6,263 bases of DNA from positions 1-6,263 of the forward strand of contig JASBUM010000225.1 of assembly GCA_030147905.1 (NCBI GenBank). Direction: 5' to 3'. Source of the stretch: Acidimangrovimonas sp. (GTDB taxonomy: Bacteria > Pseudomonadota > Alphaproteobacteria > Rhodobacterales > Rhodobacteraceae). Made by a program: the position numbers and the translations under genes. Shown here in pieces: positions 6,243 through 6,263 of this stretch. Each line of letters begins with the position of its first letter. Position 1 is the first letter of the stretch. The notes under the pieces were generated by a model that saw only the letters and a program-made list of their open reading frames with translations, did no database searches and had not been told where the DNA came from.

Positions 6243-6263
6243 TTCGAAGGCCAGGTTGGGCCG

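Noticed and set aside
1..6263. Mobile element, CRISPR, toxin-antitoxin or defence system
   Set aside because: No transposase, integrase, terminal inverted repeats, spaced direct repeats or defence domains are visible. The genes are all housekeeping or small conserved families with uniform composition.

Overview
This high-GC window has very strong codon bias and compact, overlapping genes. It reads as an ordinary chromosomal segment of an alphaproteobacterium, most likely a member of the Rhodobacteraceae. That placement is an inference from gene content, protein style and gene order. The sequence contains no 16S or other definitive marker. I see no mobile element, CRISPR array, tRNA/rRNA or prophage signal, and base composition looks uniform throughout.

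Layout, left to right. (1) Bases 1-1108, + strand: the C-terminal two thirds of electron transfer flavoprotein-ubiquinone oxidoreductase (ETF-QO), cut by the left edge of the window. (2) Bases 1109-1232: a short gap with a strong GC-rich hairpin. (3) Bases 1233-2933, +: an exported tetratricopeptide-repeat protein. (4) Bases 2923-3861, +: ispE, the kinase of the MEP isoprenoid pathway, overlapping the TPR gene by 11 bp. (5) Bases 3864-4856, -: a long-chain trans-polyprenyl diphosphate synthase, convergent with ispE with only two bases between the stop codons. (6) Bases 4922-5140, +: a small DUF2007 protein, divergent from the synthase. (7) Bases 5137-5931, +: an N6-adenine-type methyltransferase of the TrmN6/YfiC kind, joined to DUF2007 by an ATGA overlap. 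(8) Bases 5932-6055: an intergenic stretch with possible small hairpins and a candidate promoter. (9) Bases 6056-6223, +: a 55-residue YdcH/DUF465 protein with a very good ribosome binding site, followed by a small hairpin at the right edge.

Three of the genes touch isoprenoid quinones. IspE makes precursors for IPP/DMAPP, the polyprenyl synthase makes the side chain of ubiquinone, and ETF-QO passes electrons into the ubiquinone pool. The TPR protein, DUF2007 and YdcH proteins have no established role here. The DUF2007-methyltransferase pair is probably one operon whose methyltransferase acts on tRNA.

I found no convincing new biological system. The points most worth a second look are an 18-bp tandem duplication exactly at the convergent ispE/polyprenyl synthase gene ends, an apparently non-conserved tail on IspE, and a possible leaderless start for the DUF2007 gene.
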